Part shown: positions 20,236-31,365 of the stretch, piece by piece
Numbering within the stretch: position 1 is the stretch's first letter
Layout: every line of letters begins with the position of its first letter
Source of the DNA: Fragum whitleyi
Taxonomy: Eukaryota; Mollusca; Bivalvia; Cardiida; Cardiidae
Direction of reading: 5' to 3'
NCBI GenBank assembly: GCA_948146395.1
Contig: OX411559.1
Span: 41,764,739 to 41,828,738, forward strand
DNA: 64,000 bases
The notes under the pieces: model-generated
The model's input: the letters and a program-made list of their open reading frames with translations, nothing else
Database searches by the model: none
Told to the model about the DNA's origin: nothing
Position numbers and translations under genes: made by a program

Positions 20236-20435
20236 AACAAAGGATAGGTTTCTGGTTTATTAGAAAAGTTTAGATATTTTCATTCAAACGATTTCATTTT
20301 CAAACAGCATGCTTAATTATGCCAAATAACAGAACACGAGTTTGCACTTAACGAAATAATCAAATATAACATTGTCTTCATTGAAAAGAATTTATTTCGA
20401 AGGAATACTTTAGTATAAATATAGCTGAGATACCC

Positions 20436-20641
20436 TTTGTCGCTTTGTTCGTGTATTTAAAACACACGAAAGCATTTCTTAAAGATCCGATTAATTGTTT
20501 AAATATCAAACTGTAGCTATAAATCGAAAATATCCCGTAAAAAGATTTCAGAAAAATATTTACAGAAAACGAGCGTAAGCCTCTCTGGCAAAACCAGGCA
20601 TAAATCAAAGTTGTATTTTCTCGATTTTGTTGTTGTTATCT
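20436..20641 (+). repeat. Near-identical direct duplication, copy 2
   Basis: This is the second copy of 19717-19922, offset by 719 bp. The high identity contrasts with the worn state of most repeats around it, so the event looks recent, or it could be an assembly artefact. Confidence 0.9.
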
Positions 20642-20689
20642 TAATTATATTTGGGCCAGATGGATCTGTAAATCAATTCAAAGCGACTT

Positions 20690-21050
20690 TTGAATAAAAT
20701 TGAATGAGTCTGTGGATCGAGTTTTGAGCGAAATTAAAACAAGGTAATCCAATATCGCTAATTTTGTTCAAAATGAACAAAATTAGCGATATTAATTACC
20801 TTCTTTTGATGAAATATATGAACTTTTTTGTTTGTGTGTTTTCGTGAACCAATCAGACACTTTAAATCCACTCCAGTCAATAAAATCGTAGCATAATTTG
20901 ATCGATTGGAATAAAATATTGATCGTCTTGATCGATTTCGAAATGTTTTAAAATGCTTTCGGAGAATTTTTGTAGATTTGGGTGAGTGTTTTGAAAGAAT
21001 GAAAGGAGCGCTGAGTGAAAAATTTAGAATTGTATTGATCGGAATTGTAT
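20690..21050. mobile_element. MITE-1 with intact central hairpin
   Basis: The hairpin at 20743-20808 holds CCAATATCGCTAATTTTGTT and AACAAAATTAGCGATATT with AAGGTAAT arms. GAACCAATCAGACACTTTAA follows and the right part has GGAGCGCTGAGTGAAAAATT. The terminal repeats are eroded. Confidence 0.78.
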
Positions 21051-21729
21051 ACTGCAAGGGTGGTTAATCCTAATTGGAGCAGAGTTTCTATGATAACCAG
21101 AATTTAATGCCATATATATATCGTATATTCTTTGTATAAAGTAAGCATTTTTTCTGCGACTCGTAGTTTTATCAATGTAGTCCAACTATTGCTATTCTTG
21201 AAGGACCCCGTGTTGAAAATGTGGGAATTCTGAATTTCCACGACGTGTAAGTCACTTAATACTTTGCTGTCCTAAAAGCGGTCAGTTGTCAATGAGAACA
21301 TGTTAAAGACAATTTAAATATACCAAAATTTGAAAGTAATCATTTATTGAAAGTTATATTTTCGTCGAAATGAAAACATTTTGAATATTTCATAAATGTT
21401 TTGGCGTTCATTCGAGAGTTGTAATTCCTATTATTCTTTTCTTGAATTAGCTGTCATCTTTTAGATACGCATTTTTAGCACACTTCTTGAAAGTGTCAAT
21501 TTCTGTTTTCAAGAACGAAACTGCAACCGACATTTGGTCACACATGACTATAGTATATTTATGACTGCGTGTGTTATGCTTAATAATACGAATAAAACAA
21601 TCTCAGTTCAATTACTTGATTAAGGAATTTATGAAAAAAGATTCGATTGACTCCCCGTAAATTGTAAAATTTTAAGAAATTTCGAGGCGATACATGTATA
21701 CCGGTAATTGAGTTTTTTTTCTATTATCT
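21051..21729. other. Spacer without recognised feature
   Basis: AT-rich; no exon or repeat match. Confidence 0.4.
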
Positions 21730-21905
21730 TATAACTATAGGTTATAAGATAAATATAATACGCACTTACTGTATTGCATGAAAAAATATTAACTCGGTAG
21801 TAAGAATTGATTATTGTCTCGGCAGAGCCTCGACAATTTTCAATTCTCCCAACTTCGTTAGATATTTTTTTTTCATATAATACAATAAGTACGTATTATA
21901 TATAT
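21730..21905. mobile_element. Foldback element, family M7, copy 1
   Basis: AATACGCACTTACTGTATTG and the ATGAAAAAATATTAACTCGG arm face a complement ending CATATAATACAATAAGTACG. The loop contains TTGTCTCGGCAGAGCCTCGA. Copies are at 36065 and 40452. Confidence 0.78.
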
Positions 21906-22578
21906 CTATTCACTCAATTAGACTGGTGTCCATCAAAATTTAAATGTTCAACTGGGACGTGTTTAGTTTATGGTGTAAGGAACTCGTTTCTGAATTACAT
22001 TTGAGAATCTTATCAATTTAAATGCCAGAACTAAATTACAATGGTAATTATCTAATTGATGCTCTCGTGGAAATGTTCTGTAAATTTGACGTCTGCTTGG
22101 AACCAGTCTAAATCAAGTGTTCGTCTGCTTCCAAAATCAACGGTTTTCCCATCTGCTTTTGTCGACTGTCATTTTTTATCATTCTTTAAATATTCTAACA
22201 GATATTTTATCAAAACAACACAAAATGGTAGTAAAAGTTTTTACCCTTTTTTTTTAATAAATATAGTGGGTTTGATAAATAATAATTAAATGAATAGATT
22301 AATTATTCGAATAATAATAATGATAGAACAAGATTTGTGATTGGTTTAAATCACATCAGGTGGAAAACTCCGTTGCACTTTATATCACATTTTCTCAAAA
22401 CCACTTGTAAAGTAATCGGCATTTATACTTAGTCAAAAAAGTTTAGCAACACTTTATATTTTTCACAAAATGTTTTTCTGTATCAGAGGTAGATCTAATG
22501 TAGTTGAACGAAGCAAAACATTGAGTTCAATCTCTAAGCTATAGACTTGTGCTTTTCTATTGTTCCCATGGTGACTCA

Positions 22579-22745
22579 GCCGCCACCATAGCGCAGTTGG
22601 TTAGGCATAAGACTTCCAATCTGGAAGTCGTGGGTTCGATCCCCGGTGGCGGCAAATATCCTTACCGACGTTTGTCTCTCACCCATGGGTTGATATAATC
22701 GTAAACCTATGTGAGATAGCAGTCGGAGGCTAGGAAATTCGGATA
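22579..22745 (+). mobile_element. SINE-A, 3'-truncated copy
   Basis: The 75-nt tRNA-like head (22579-22653) is identical to that at 9584-9658, with GCCGCCA and TGGCGGC ends. About 90 bp of body follow (TTTGTCTCTCACCCATGGGT, AACCTATGTGAGATAGCAGT, GGAGGCTAGGAA) before the match stops. It is transcriptionally plausible by its A and B boxes but is not a canonical tRNA gene. Confidence 0.88.
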
Positions 22746-22904
22746 GCCAATTGATATGCTCATCTCTCAGGTATCAACTCACTAAAGTGATACTAACACA
22801 GATTATTAAACATTACAACCAAATGTGTGACAAAAAATCTTTGACTATCATGTGTGTATGCCTTCAATTCTGAGATATGGGGTAGAAAATGGAGCGTTTT
22901 TTTT

Positions 22905-22990
22905 TAATGCTTTTCGGTGGATTACCGAGAAATAACGGTCGATTATCATTTGATAGACTTATCATCTAACCATTGAAATTATCAAAAACA
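22905..22990. mobile_element. M18 end fragment
   Basis: TTTTCGGTGGATTACCGAGA, AATAACGGTCGATTATCA and CATACCC-type sequence match one side of the element at 44149-44593 and the fragment near 62390. Confidence 0.55.
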
Positions 22991-23069
22991 TACCCTCCCC
23001 CTTCGTTCTTTTTACCCAATCTGACGAAATCTAGGCGGATTTTAGAGATGAAAAGAGTATTTGTTAATT

Positions 23070-23190
23070 TCATTACGGTATGAAATTAAAAATCTTATCT
23101 TACTGAATGAATACGAAAAGCGGATTAGTATATGATTGTGAGTAGGTTTTTAGTTTCATACTGCCATGAAATAAACAAATACTATCTTCA
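23070..23190. mobile_element. Foldback element M6, third copy
   Basis: GTTAATTTCATTACGGTATG, AAATTAAAAATCTTATCTTA face TGTGAGTAGGTTTTTAGTTT and CATACTGCCATGAAATAAAC. It lies in the same layout as 14815-14935. Confidence 0.72.
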
Positions 23191-23719
23191 TATCTTATAA
23201 TATAATACCACGAATCAAAAATGTAACAAATTTCTTATGAAATTATTTTCCTGGAAGCTTTCAAAATAGCTTCGTACACGAAATTGTTTTCATTTGGAAA
23301 TAAAGCCGGTTTTTGTTTTCGTCCAATCATAATGCATGAATCTTGATGTACACAACTAAAATTAAATTATCTTCAATTGATTTCATAGAGGTATGAATAT
23401 ATCATTCTTAAAAAAAAGAACGGTTTATTTTAAAAGCTTAAATTTAAATTCAAACCATTAAAATGGATAATTTCATATTCATAGAATCTGTAAAACTTTT
23501 CAGATCAAGATTATCTGATTTTCTCATATTAGTATTTTTATTCAAATATACTACAATGAAATAAGGACGAACGTTTAATAAAAATAGCATACATATTTTT
23601 TTTGCTATGATCAGAAAAATGATTAAATGCCAGAGAAACGTTTCAAAAATGTTACCAAGATTGGCGCGTGTATTCACAATTGCGTTCGCAAACATTTCTT
23701 CATCCAACATGTAGGCGTT

Positions 23720-24136
23720 ACAATTAAAGACATCGTGAAATTGACAAGATGAACTATTTTTCAATGATTTATGAATGAATTTGAAGGAGCGCGTGGAGCA
23801 AGTTTTTAGTGGAATTCAAGGGAGGTAAATCAATATCGCTTATTTTGTTCAAGATGAACAAAAATAGCTATATCTATTTCCTCCCTTTAATAAAATCTAC
23901 GTTATTTTTTGTTTGTGTTTCTTCGTGGACCAATCAGACCCTTTAAAATCCATACCAGCCAATAAAATCGTAGACTAATTTGATAGACTTGAATAAAATT
24001 TTGATCTTCTTGGTCGATTTCGAAATGTTTTCTAAACATTTAGGAGCGTTTTGATCGATTTGAGTGAATGTTTGGAAAGAATGAATGGGGCGCTGACTGA
24101 GCGATTTTGATCGGAACGACAGTCAATTTCTCGATT
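23720..24136. mobile_element. MITE-1, full length
   Basis: The left end AAAGACATCGTGAAATTGAC and right end CAGTCAATTTCTCGAT are inverted. The hairpin at about 23820-23886 has AGGGAGGTAAATC and ATTTCCTCCCT arms and CAATATCGCTTATTTTGTTC against its complement. GACCAATCAGACCC and a GGCGCTGACTGAGCGATTTT segment follow in family order. Confidence 0.88.
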
Positions 24137-24207
24137 TTTTTTTAATTATAAATCAGTTAGATTCGCTTAAATAAGTCGTGCCGTAACCTGTGAAATCTAC
24201 AGTCAAT

Positions 24208-24543
24208 CTTGCTCGAGCGACCACGTCTAATTAGCGATCATTTATATTAAGCGACCGTATTCAAATCCCCTTGTTTCAATCCAAAAATCAGAAAAGTAGA
24301 TATTACTGGTATGAAAATTAATGTAAATGAATCCTATTTTGTAAAAACTCAAAAGAATCGTCTAATGAGACGATTCTATTGAGATTAAACAACAAAGGAT
24401 TATTGAGAATTTCGCAATAAGATACTTATAAAATTAAAATGATGTTAATTAGTTGAAAACAAAGCGTGTATTAAGCGACCACTTTCTTAAACGGCCGCTT
24501 TCTGGCGGTCCCGTTCGTGGTCGCTTAAATAAGTTTTACAGTA
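24208..24543. mobile_element. Short TIR element with GCGACCAC ends
   Basis: TACAGTCAATCTTGCTCGAG, CGACCACG faces CGTGGTCGCTTAAATAAGTT and TTACAGTA. The ends are imperfect, consistent with an old Tc1/mariner-type nonautonomous copy. Confidence 0.6.
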
Positions 24544-24583
24544 TATCATCCATTGGTACCCTCAAACCATTATGGTCATATCA

Positions 24584-25168
24584 TACACTCCTCAAAACTC
24601 CTAAGCGGCCACTTGCTTTTTTGTTCATATGTTGTAACTGTTGCATGGTTTCAGCCCGTTTTCACTTGCATAATGTAGCAAAGTCATTTATGAAGTCCAC
24701 AAGAAAAAGTCAGCAAAGAAATTCGACACGAAAATGTTTTAAAATTAAGCAAATGAAGGAGTACCCTCGATTTCAAAGTTAACATTGGTGGGTGGGTATT
24801 TTTGACATTTCTTGTTGGGGTAAAATAAAGTGAGGGAGGTTGTGACATTTCTTTTAATTTTTTTTAGGTTTACACGCGTTCTACCACTGATATCGGTACA
24901 TAAATTTGATAGGATTGCGTTCTTCAAATGTCGAAAAATTTAAATTTCTCTAAAAATTGTCAATTTTGTGACTTTCGAATTTGAGGGTACAGGTACTTGT
25001 TTCGTTCTTTAGGATTTCCTGGTGCACGATTTTACAAAAGAATTAGACAGGATCATGTCTAAATGGCCACTCTTTCAAAAGGCAAAGTAAACATTTCGAA
25101 ACAAAAGCGAAAAATATGTGAAAAATCGAATACTGTAAGGTGGCCGCTTAGAACTTTTGAGTAGTGTA
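24584..25168. mobile_element. Nonautonomous Tc1/mariner-like element
   Basis: The left end TACACTCCTCAAAACTCCTA, AGCGGCCAC and the right end GTGGCCGCTTAGAACTTTTG, AGTAGTGTA form terminal repeats of about 29 bp with TA at each edge. The 585-bp interior has no transposase. Assignment rests on the TIR shape and TA edges. Confidence 0.72.
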
Positions 25169-25725
25169 CATTTGAAATCGAGCTGAGTTTTTCTCGTTTT
25201 TCTTGTGCCGCTCAATGCCGGGCACCTGCCAACAGTTTCTTGGACACGAGCCATTCGGAAGTCTTTTGATTTGTCATCGGATTACTTGGTTTTATTCCTT
25301 GAAAATTGCTTTTGCAACGACGTGTTTTAAATAAATATTTACGCCAGATTGCAATTCCACCCTGCGTTCATTGAGAATCGATACAGATATGAAGATTTGA
25401 TATTTTGAGTAAATCCCAAAATTTCTGCATATAAAATGATTTTTCGCTGTTTTTATTAAAATATTTTCCAAATAAATATGCAATTTACGAACAGGATAAA
25501 ACGAGATAACATGGACATTTTATTCCTACATGCGAAATTCGTGAATAAATTAACGAATGAAAATGAAAATAAATGAATAAAACAAAGGAGAAATAAGATT
25601 AATAATTGAATAAGTTTATAATACATGTCAAAATATGTTAAGTGATAATAATCAAGAAAGTCCGTTTTTGTCAATAAAGTAGGAAAACCTTACTTAAATA
25701 TCATTTAAGGGAGATGACTCATAAT
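25169..25725. other. Spacer without recognised feature
   Basis: AT-rich. Short minus-strand frames (60-70 codons) have no splice context or family resemblance. Confidence 0.4.
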
Positions 25726-25869
25726 AGTTTCGCAATTTTTCGGATCTCATGATCTTTCACAATGTTGGCCGATGTTTCCTAGTGAAATCATTAAGAAACC
25801 TTAGTAAACACTGTTAAATTTCATTACATCGGAAACGTTTCGGAACTATTTCGACCCCACTACCTTAAC
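25726..25869. mobile_element. Foldback element M5, second copy
   Basis: TTCGGATCTCATGATCTTTC, GATGTTTCCTAGTGAAATCA, TTAAGAAACCTTAGTAAACA and CGGAACTATTTCGACCCCAC followed by TACCTT match 4616-4776 in order. Confidence 0.72.
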
Positions 25870-26016
25870 TAGTAAATGAGCGATTGGATTTTTGTTTCCG
25901 TGGAAGATCGTTCAGTCTTTCATAAATGCAACTATAGCTATAGAGCATGACTTTTTCAAGGAGTTGGAACCTAAATCAAAATCAAAATCCTTTTCACTCG
26001 ATTCATCGATGCATGA

Positions 26017-26522
26017 ACAGTTAACAACAATCGTGAAATTGACAAGTTGAATGATTTTGGAACGATTTTTGGAATTATATTGAATGAGTGTGTGGAGCTA
26101 ATTTTGAATGAAACTTAGGGGAAGTAATACATATCGCTAATTTCATCCGCATTTGATAAAAGTGTACAATGATTTGTTCGATTTGAATGAAACGTTGATC
26201 ATTACGAAAGATTTTTTTTTTTTTGGGGGGGGGGGGTGAATTTGGATCGCCTTTGAATGGTTGAGTAAGATAAAATAAGATAAGATAAGATTAGATTAAT
26301 TTGTAGTCGGCAAGACAGCATAACAAACAAACATAGGCTAACAATAGCTTTTGAACCGATTGTTTAGAATGAATGAATGAATGAATGAATGAATGAATGA
26401 ATGAATGAATGAATGAATGAATGAATGAATGAATGAATGAATGAATGAATAGAGAGCTAAATGAGTGATTTAGAATGGTTTTGTTCGAGGTGAATGTCGA
26501 TTTTAAGATGCTTCTAGCTGTA
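26017..26522. mobile_element. MITE-1, full length, expanded by a microsatellite
   Basis: ACAGTTAACAACAATCGTGA to GAATGTCGATTTTAAGATGC with a TAGCTGT end. The interior carries a T/G homopolymer block (26210-26238), a GATAAGATAAGATAAGATTA stretch and the long AATG array, which sits where other copies read GAATGAATG. The array probably grew from that motif. Confidence 0.8.
26368..26450. repeat. AATG microsatellite, about 20 units
   Basis: Uninterrupted AATG repeats inside MITE-1. In other copies the equivalent position has only two or three GAAT units. Confidence 0.95.
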
Positions 26523-26749
26523 ATGTCTTCTTCCCCAGGCGAGTGGGAATGTCTGGTATGTTGCTTGACTCATGACCTAGGGGAACGTGGTTTGAGCACA
26601 TCGTCGCCAAGTGACTTTATAGGCAAACGAATTAATGGCAAACCAATGTGCACCTAATTGCAAAAAAGGTAGCAGTGGGTTTAAGTCACTGCCTTGTCTC
26701 TTTTAGAGACGTGAAAACAACGGGATTGGGTGTTCGATTGATTGATTGA

Positions 26750-27015
26750 TTGGTTGAATGGAAATTAACGCCGCTTTCAAAATTTTTTTCAGTTACATCT
26801 CGGTGGCTGGAGCACCTAACAAAGGATTCCTGGTATTTCTCTCACCAGTACATACATCACATCCTTTCCTAGCCTCCAGCTACTATCTCACATAGGTATA
26901 CGATTATCAACCCATTGGTGAAAGACAAATAGTCGGAAAGAATGAGTGCCGCCATTGGGGATCGAACCCAGAACCTTGAGTGTTTGAGACTTACTCCATA
27001 TGCTAAGACTTTCAT
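26750..27015 (-). mobile_element. SINE-A, full length but diverged
   Basis: It has the same parts as 9379-9659: AATTAACGCCGCTTTCAAAA, GGTGGCTGGAGCACCTAACA, GGATTCCTGGTATTTCTCTC, TTTCCTAGCCTCCAGC, CCCATTGGTGAAAGACAAAT and a head with GGGGATCGAACCCAGAACCT. The acceptor end of the head has decayed. Confidence 0.85.
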
Positions 27016-27019
27016 CGCA

Positions 27020-27465
27020 ACCGAATTAAAATAAATCAGTATAAACATATTAATTTTGGGAGGAGAATTGATTCGCTGATAAGAATGAAAGCCATATTTC
27101 ACAATACAATTAATTGACAATAGGGTGATCCTGTGGTATTTTATAACAGTAGTTTGCGTTAACGTTTGTTAAATGGGTGGTTAACCAAAAGATTCGGGTG
27201 GTTGCCATCTAAGCCGCCAACGTAATGGAATCGCCATGTTTATGATTGAAGTAAAGCTAGCATCTGTCAATTATCAATAGTTTCGTATTAAGATATATCC
27301 CAGCTGTTATTTATTTATCATCTTCGCTAATAACTAGAACAAACAAATATAATAACATCGTCGTGCAAATTACATTATCATGATAAATACCCATTATTTC
27401 TACTTCGAGTGGGGTTCATTCATTCTCAAGATGAAAAGTTTATGGTGTCGATATCAGTCCTGTGT
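27020..27465. other. Spacer without recognised feature
   Basis: AT-rich; nothing beyond short chance frames. Confidence 0.4.
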
Positions 27466-27678
27466 TCAAGATGATAACGTTTGGGAGTTTTATAGTGCAA
27501 TTGAACATGTGGTCTAAAGTCTGACATATGTTCAGCGTGCAAAATCGTTTTCGAACGTAAGGAAATGGTATCCGCCTTGCATGTGTAAGACGGGTAACAT
27601 TTCTTAACGTTCGAAAACGATTTTTCATGCTGAACATAGGTCCGACTTTAGACCGTATGATCAATTGCATTTTTATAC
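27466..27678. mobile_element. Foldback element with about 95-bp arms
   Basis: TTTTATAGTGCAATTGAACA, GGTCTAAAGTCTGACATATG, TTCAGCGTGCAAAATCGTTT and TCGAACGTAAG face CTTAACGTTCGAAAACGATT, CATGCTGAACATAGGTCCGA, CTTTAGACCGTATGATCAAT. The loop is only about 45 bp. Confidence 0.82.
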
Positions 27679-27679
27679 C

Positions 27680-28272
27680 CTTAAATTTATTGAAATAACA
27701 TGTATAAATTTAATAAATAGATATATAGATAAATATAAAAGATAAATAATGTTAATTATAAGGTTCTTCGTTGCGTAAAATGACTTTTTGGTATACTGAA
27801 GGCAAAAAACTGTGTCAGATAAGCGAAAAGTTAAACATACTCTATCTTAGCAAAACAAGAGATTTCCCCTTTATAAATAATATTTACTACCATATCAAAT
27901 AGCCTCAATTAAAATGGCAATTGAATTTTTTTTTAAAAGAATGCGTGAATACATCAACATAATACATGAACCCGTAAACTAAAAGCAAACACGTCTTAAA
28001 TGAATATCATCGTCTGCCTTACGTATGAGTGCAAAAAAAGAAAAAAAAATCGATAAAGTCTAATGTTTTGCAACCCTTAAGGTTATTTGTACATGCATAT
28101 TCAACATTCAAAAGTGTATCCATAAAATGGTACACGTGCGACACCCTCTCAGCGCGCCTGGATTCAATTTCATTTGTGCACGCCAGCGCGCGGGTTCAAT
28201 GCCGACGAGACCCAAGAAAGGTCAGACTTAATTATGAGTATCAATCATGATATAAAATATAATTTGACTTAC
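27680..28272. other. Intron downstream of the large exon, or 3' flank
   Basis: The donor of the large exon is at 28272-28271 (minus strand GTAAGT), so this is intron. It holds AT-rich spacer and, near 28180, a GCGCGGGTTCAATGCCGACG motif resembling a B box. I found no following exon in 1-28272. Confidence 0.5.
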
Positions 28273-30148
28273 CTATTCTTTCTTCGAGGTCCCGTATTGT
28301 GTCCAATAATGTCTGTGTAACGCTAGTCTCTTTACGTGGCGTCACATGAGTGAAATCACATTTGACGTCATGCTCTGAGGAATCCGAAGAATTATCATTT
28401 GATTGTGAAACTAAGTTTCCGTCTATTTCATCAAACTGTTTTTTCGAAATATCTGAACTCTCCTCAGTGTCAACTACTTGATTCCCGTTTAGATGATGGC
28501 CATTTTGAATTTCGCCATTTGAACTGTCGCCGGTGTCGTCATCAATATCCGTTACCATAGTTACGTTTACAACCGGTGACGTGGACATGTTTGACAGATT
28601 TACATCTTGTAACATATCAACATTTTCCTCACACAAGAATAATTCCGACGCTTCCCTTATCTCCCTTTCGGGGAGAGAAGGGTTTTCCACTTCCGGTATT
28701 TTCTCTAAATAATCCATTTCCGGCGTATCACCACTTTGAAGTATGTTCATCTCTGTTTGGGGAACTACATTTTTATTACCACTGGAATCCATTTCTAACA
28801 TTTGCACAAGTTTAGAGAATACATCATCTAAGGTAGATAATAGGTATCCTGCACCACGTGACTTTTTTCTCGTCTGTTCCGAATTACCTGTACGAGAACC
28901 ACTTTTACTCTCTTCATTATCAAAGTTCGTCTGCTGAGAGGAATTACTGCGATTTTGAAGTTGTGTGTTTCGAAAGCTGTCGGCAGTGTTTGATTGATGA
29001 AATTCTTGTGAATGTAAATCTTCTCTCTCACTGGTACTTGGCTGGCGATCGTTAAGGTTAATGGAAAAATTAACGCAGCCATTTTGAAAATCGACGCAAC
29101 CCTCTCGAGTATTGAAACATGCTTCCTCCTTACGAAAATTTGTATCTTGAGGAAGCGATGAAAGGTTTGTCGATTTAGTCCGGTCATTTGAACCTGGGTT
29201 GTCCGAAATTGAATCTTCTGTGAGATTCACTTCCTCGCTCGAAATACTCTCAGCTCGAGGAAGCAACGAACCCTTTTTACTACGTAATAAGTTTGATTCA
29301 GATGCGTTGGATAAGTATTCCCCCTTTACAATGTCATGTGTCAAAAATTGGACATGTATCCCTCTGCTTTTCGCAAACCATTCATATTTTTCTAGTAAAC
29401 AGGTCGTCCCATCTCTAAAATCCTTTATAACTTTTTTTGCCTCGAATAACTCCTGTCTTAATTCATTTACTTCATCGGTTTCGACATAAGCCACCGCTAA
29501 GCCAGTTAAACACGTGGAATTACCACATAATCTATGTTCATCCCTCAATGACTCTAATTCATTTTTACATCCATCATTCCCAGGAACAATTTTACTTAAT
29601 CGCTCTCTTAATTCAGTACATTCTTGCTGGCTTAGCTCTAATTGTCTTTTATAATCTACAACAGCATCGTACTCCGTCTCGTAATCGTGATCTAACGACT
29701 TGCTCTTTCTCAAATCGCACCCACGTTTAGGATTTGGTTTGACATTTCGTAATTGTGCATACAAACGCTCAATTTCTTTATCTTTATTCAAAAGTTTTGA
29801 TCTAAACTCATTTGCTTCCATCTCGAGTTCTTTAATCTTGTCCTCATAATAAACACTCGGTGAAGTCGGTTCGGGGATTTCTAACAATTGCTTGTCTTTT
29901 TCTTTCAATTTCATTTCCATCGAAAATACTTCTTCGTGAAGCATTTCATTCTCCTCGTCCAAGTCTGCAAGTTTTCTCCGTAAAGAGGCCAACTCTTTTT
30001 CAGCCATATCAAATTGTATTCTAAGTTCTATATCCGTTTCCGGTTGCGTATTTCCGCTTCCGGTTTTGTTTCTATAAATAAATGTTTCCACTGAGAGTTT
30101 TTTAAGCTGTGAACTTAGATTGTCGTTCTCTTCCTCGAGATCTATTAC
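28273..30148 (-). CDS. Large internal exon of a coiled-coil protein (625 codons)
   Basis: The exon opens after a pyrimidine-rich TTTTTGCAG acceptor in phase 0 and closes one base into a codon at GTAAGT. Residues 1-125 are heptad-rich (VIDLEEENDNLSSQLKKLS; ASLRRKLADLDEENEMLHEE), then a short PEPTSP linker. A second coil follows (KIKELEMEANEFRSKLLNKD) with a basic stretch KRGCDLRKSKSLDHDYETEY. A third segment contains NELRQELFEAKKVIKDFR. From about residue 270 the chain is Ser/Asn/Glu/Asp-rich and probably disordered; it ends with LDTIRDLEERI, where a coil seems to resume into the next exon. No enzyme motif, signal peptide or membrane segment is visible. A cytoskeletal or scaffold protein, perhaps of the MTCL/SOGA type, is plausible, but I cannot confirm a family. 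Confidence 0.93.
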
Positions 30149-30223
30149 CTGCAAAAACAAAAATTAGAAAAAATCAAACAAATGAACAAATAAATAAACG
30201 AAAAACACGATTGCTGTTGATTA

Positions 30224-30600
30224 TACCAAAAGGGGCCATCTGAGAATTACGTTAAGCAATAATATGAATATGAGCATATGCGTGAGATTTCCAACAATTT
30301 CAAATATGCGCAAAGCAAATACTCTGTCCAGCCTGTGCATCCGCACAGTCTGACCAGAGTCTTCACTATACGCTTAGTTGGTAGATAATATCTCACAGTA
30401 TTTTTAGACCATCAGGTAACTTTATATTTACAGTTTGTGGCTGTCTGGGCCTCTCAATTTTTATACGTCAAGAACATTTCAAATTATTGGAAATGACCAG
30501 CACAGCCTCATATGCGACTCGCCAGGCGAAAAGGGGCCATCTGGGTAGTGTGTAATGCCGATCATGGTCAGATTGTACAGTCTGACTAAGATAAAAAAAA
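30224..30600. mobile_element. M3-related foldback cluster in intron
   Basis: AAAAGGGGCCATCTGAGAAT, GTCCAGCCTGTGCATCCGCA, CAGTCTGACCAGAGTCTTCA and ACCATCAGGTAACTTTATAT mirror 17275-17460. A second start GCGAAAAGGGGCCATCTGGG at 30528 suggests two elements side by side. Confidence 0.65.
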
Positions 30601-30911
30601 AACTATGACACTCGGTTGATCAAGAATCTAGAAGGATCATTCTTCCTTCCTGTATGAACGTTTTTGTAAGGTTCAACCCATGTTCACATCTACTGAAGCA
30701 AATCTCCCATCCAAATGTTGGTTTATGGAATTCATAGATGGTCTCTTATGCACGACGGATCAAAAGTATGATTATAAACATAGGCATAACTAGGATTTTG
30801 AAATCATTCGCACTTAGAAGGCGACAATATAGAATATATAGGATAAAGGCGATATGTGAACTGTGCTAAAAGATGAATGTCCTCCATCCGCTCCCCTTTT
30901 CTATGATTTAA

Positions 30912-30990
30912 GCGTTGGTGAATAATCAAAACATCGTAACTACAGCTTGAATCAGCTGTAGTTTCGATGTTATGATCATTTATCAACGAC
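30912..30990. repeat. 79-bp palindrome
   Basis: GTTGGTGAATAATCAAAACA, TCGTAACTACAGCTTGA faces TCAGCTGTAGTTTCGATGTT and ATGATCATTTATCAACGAC. Arms of about 36 bp with few mismatches. Confidence 0.8.
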
Positions 30991-31365
30991 ATTTTTCGAA
31001 AGGGGATTTATTTCTATTACACACTTGCGTAATGTACGTTATTGTTACTTACGCTCTTGATTAAGTACAGGTCAATCAAACGTATAGTATGAACTATTAA
31101 CAAGGCGTAAGGAAAATGACTTTTCTTTTTTTCAGAAAAATCAGAAAGAAGTTCGATTCACAAGGTCTGAGTAACGTCAGTAATTTTCGCACATTCTTCA
31201 TAAACCCATCTTATGCATGGCAGAGTACAATTTATCGTGTGGGTTTTTTTTTTGTTTTTTTTTAAAGGGTTGGAGATCGATAGATCAAGATCAACTAGAC
31301 TGCAGGGAATGAGCATTTTGGTTATCTTCTATGGAGCACAAAAATATAATCTTACGTAATTCCGA

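Noticed and set aside
22579..22653. Functional tRNA-Gly gene
   Set aside because: The acceptor stem pairs perfectly, but the anticodon stem has mismatches and the copy continues into a SINE body, so it is a SINE head.
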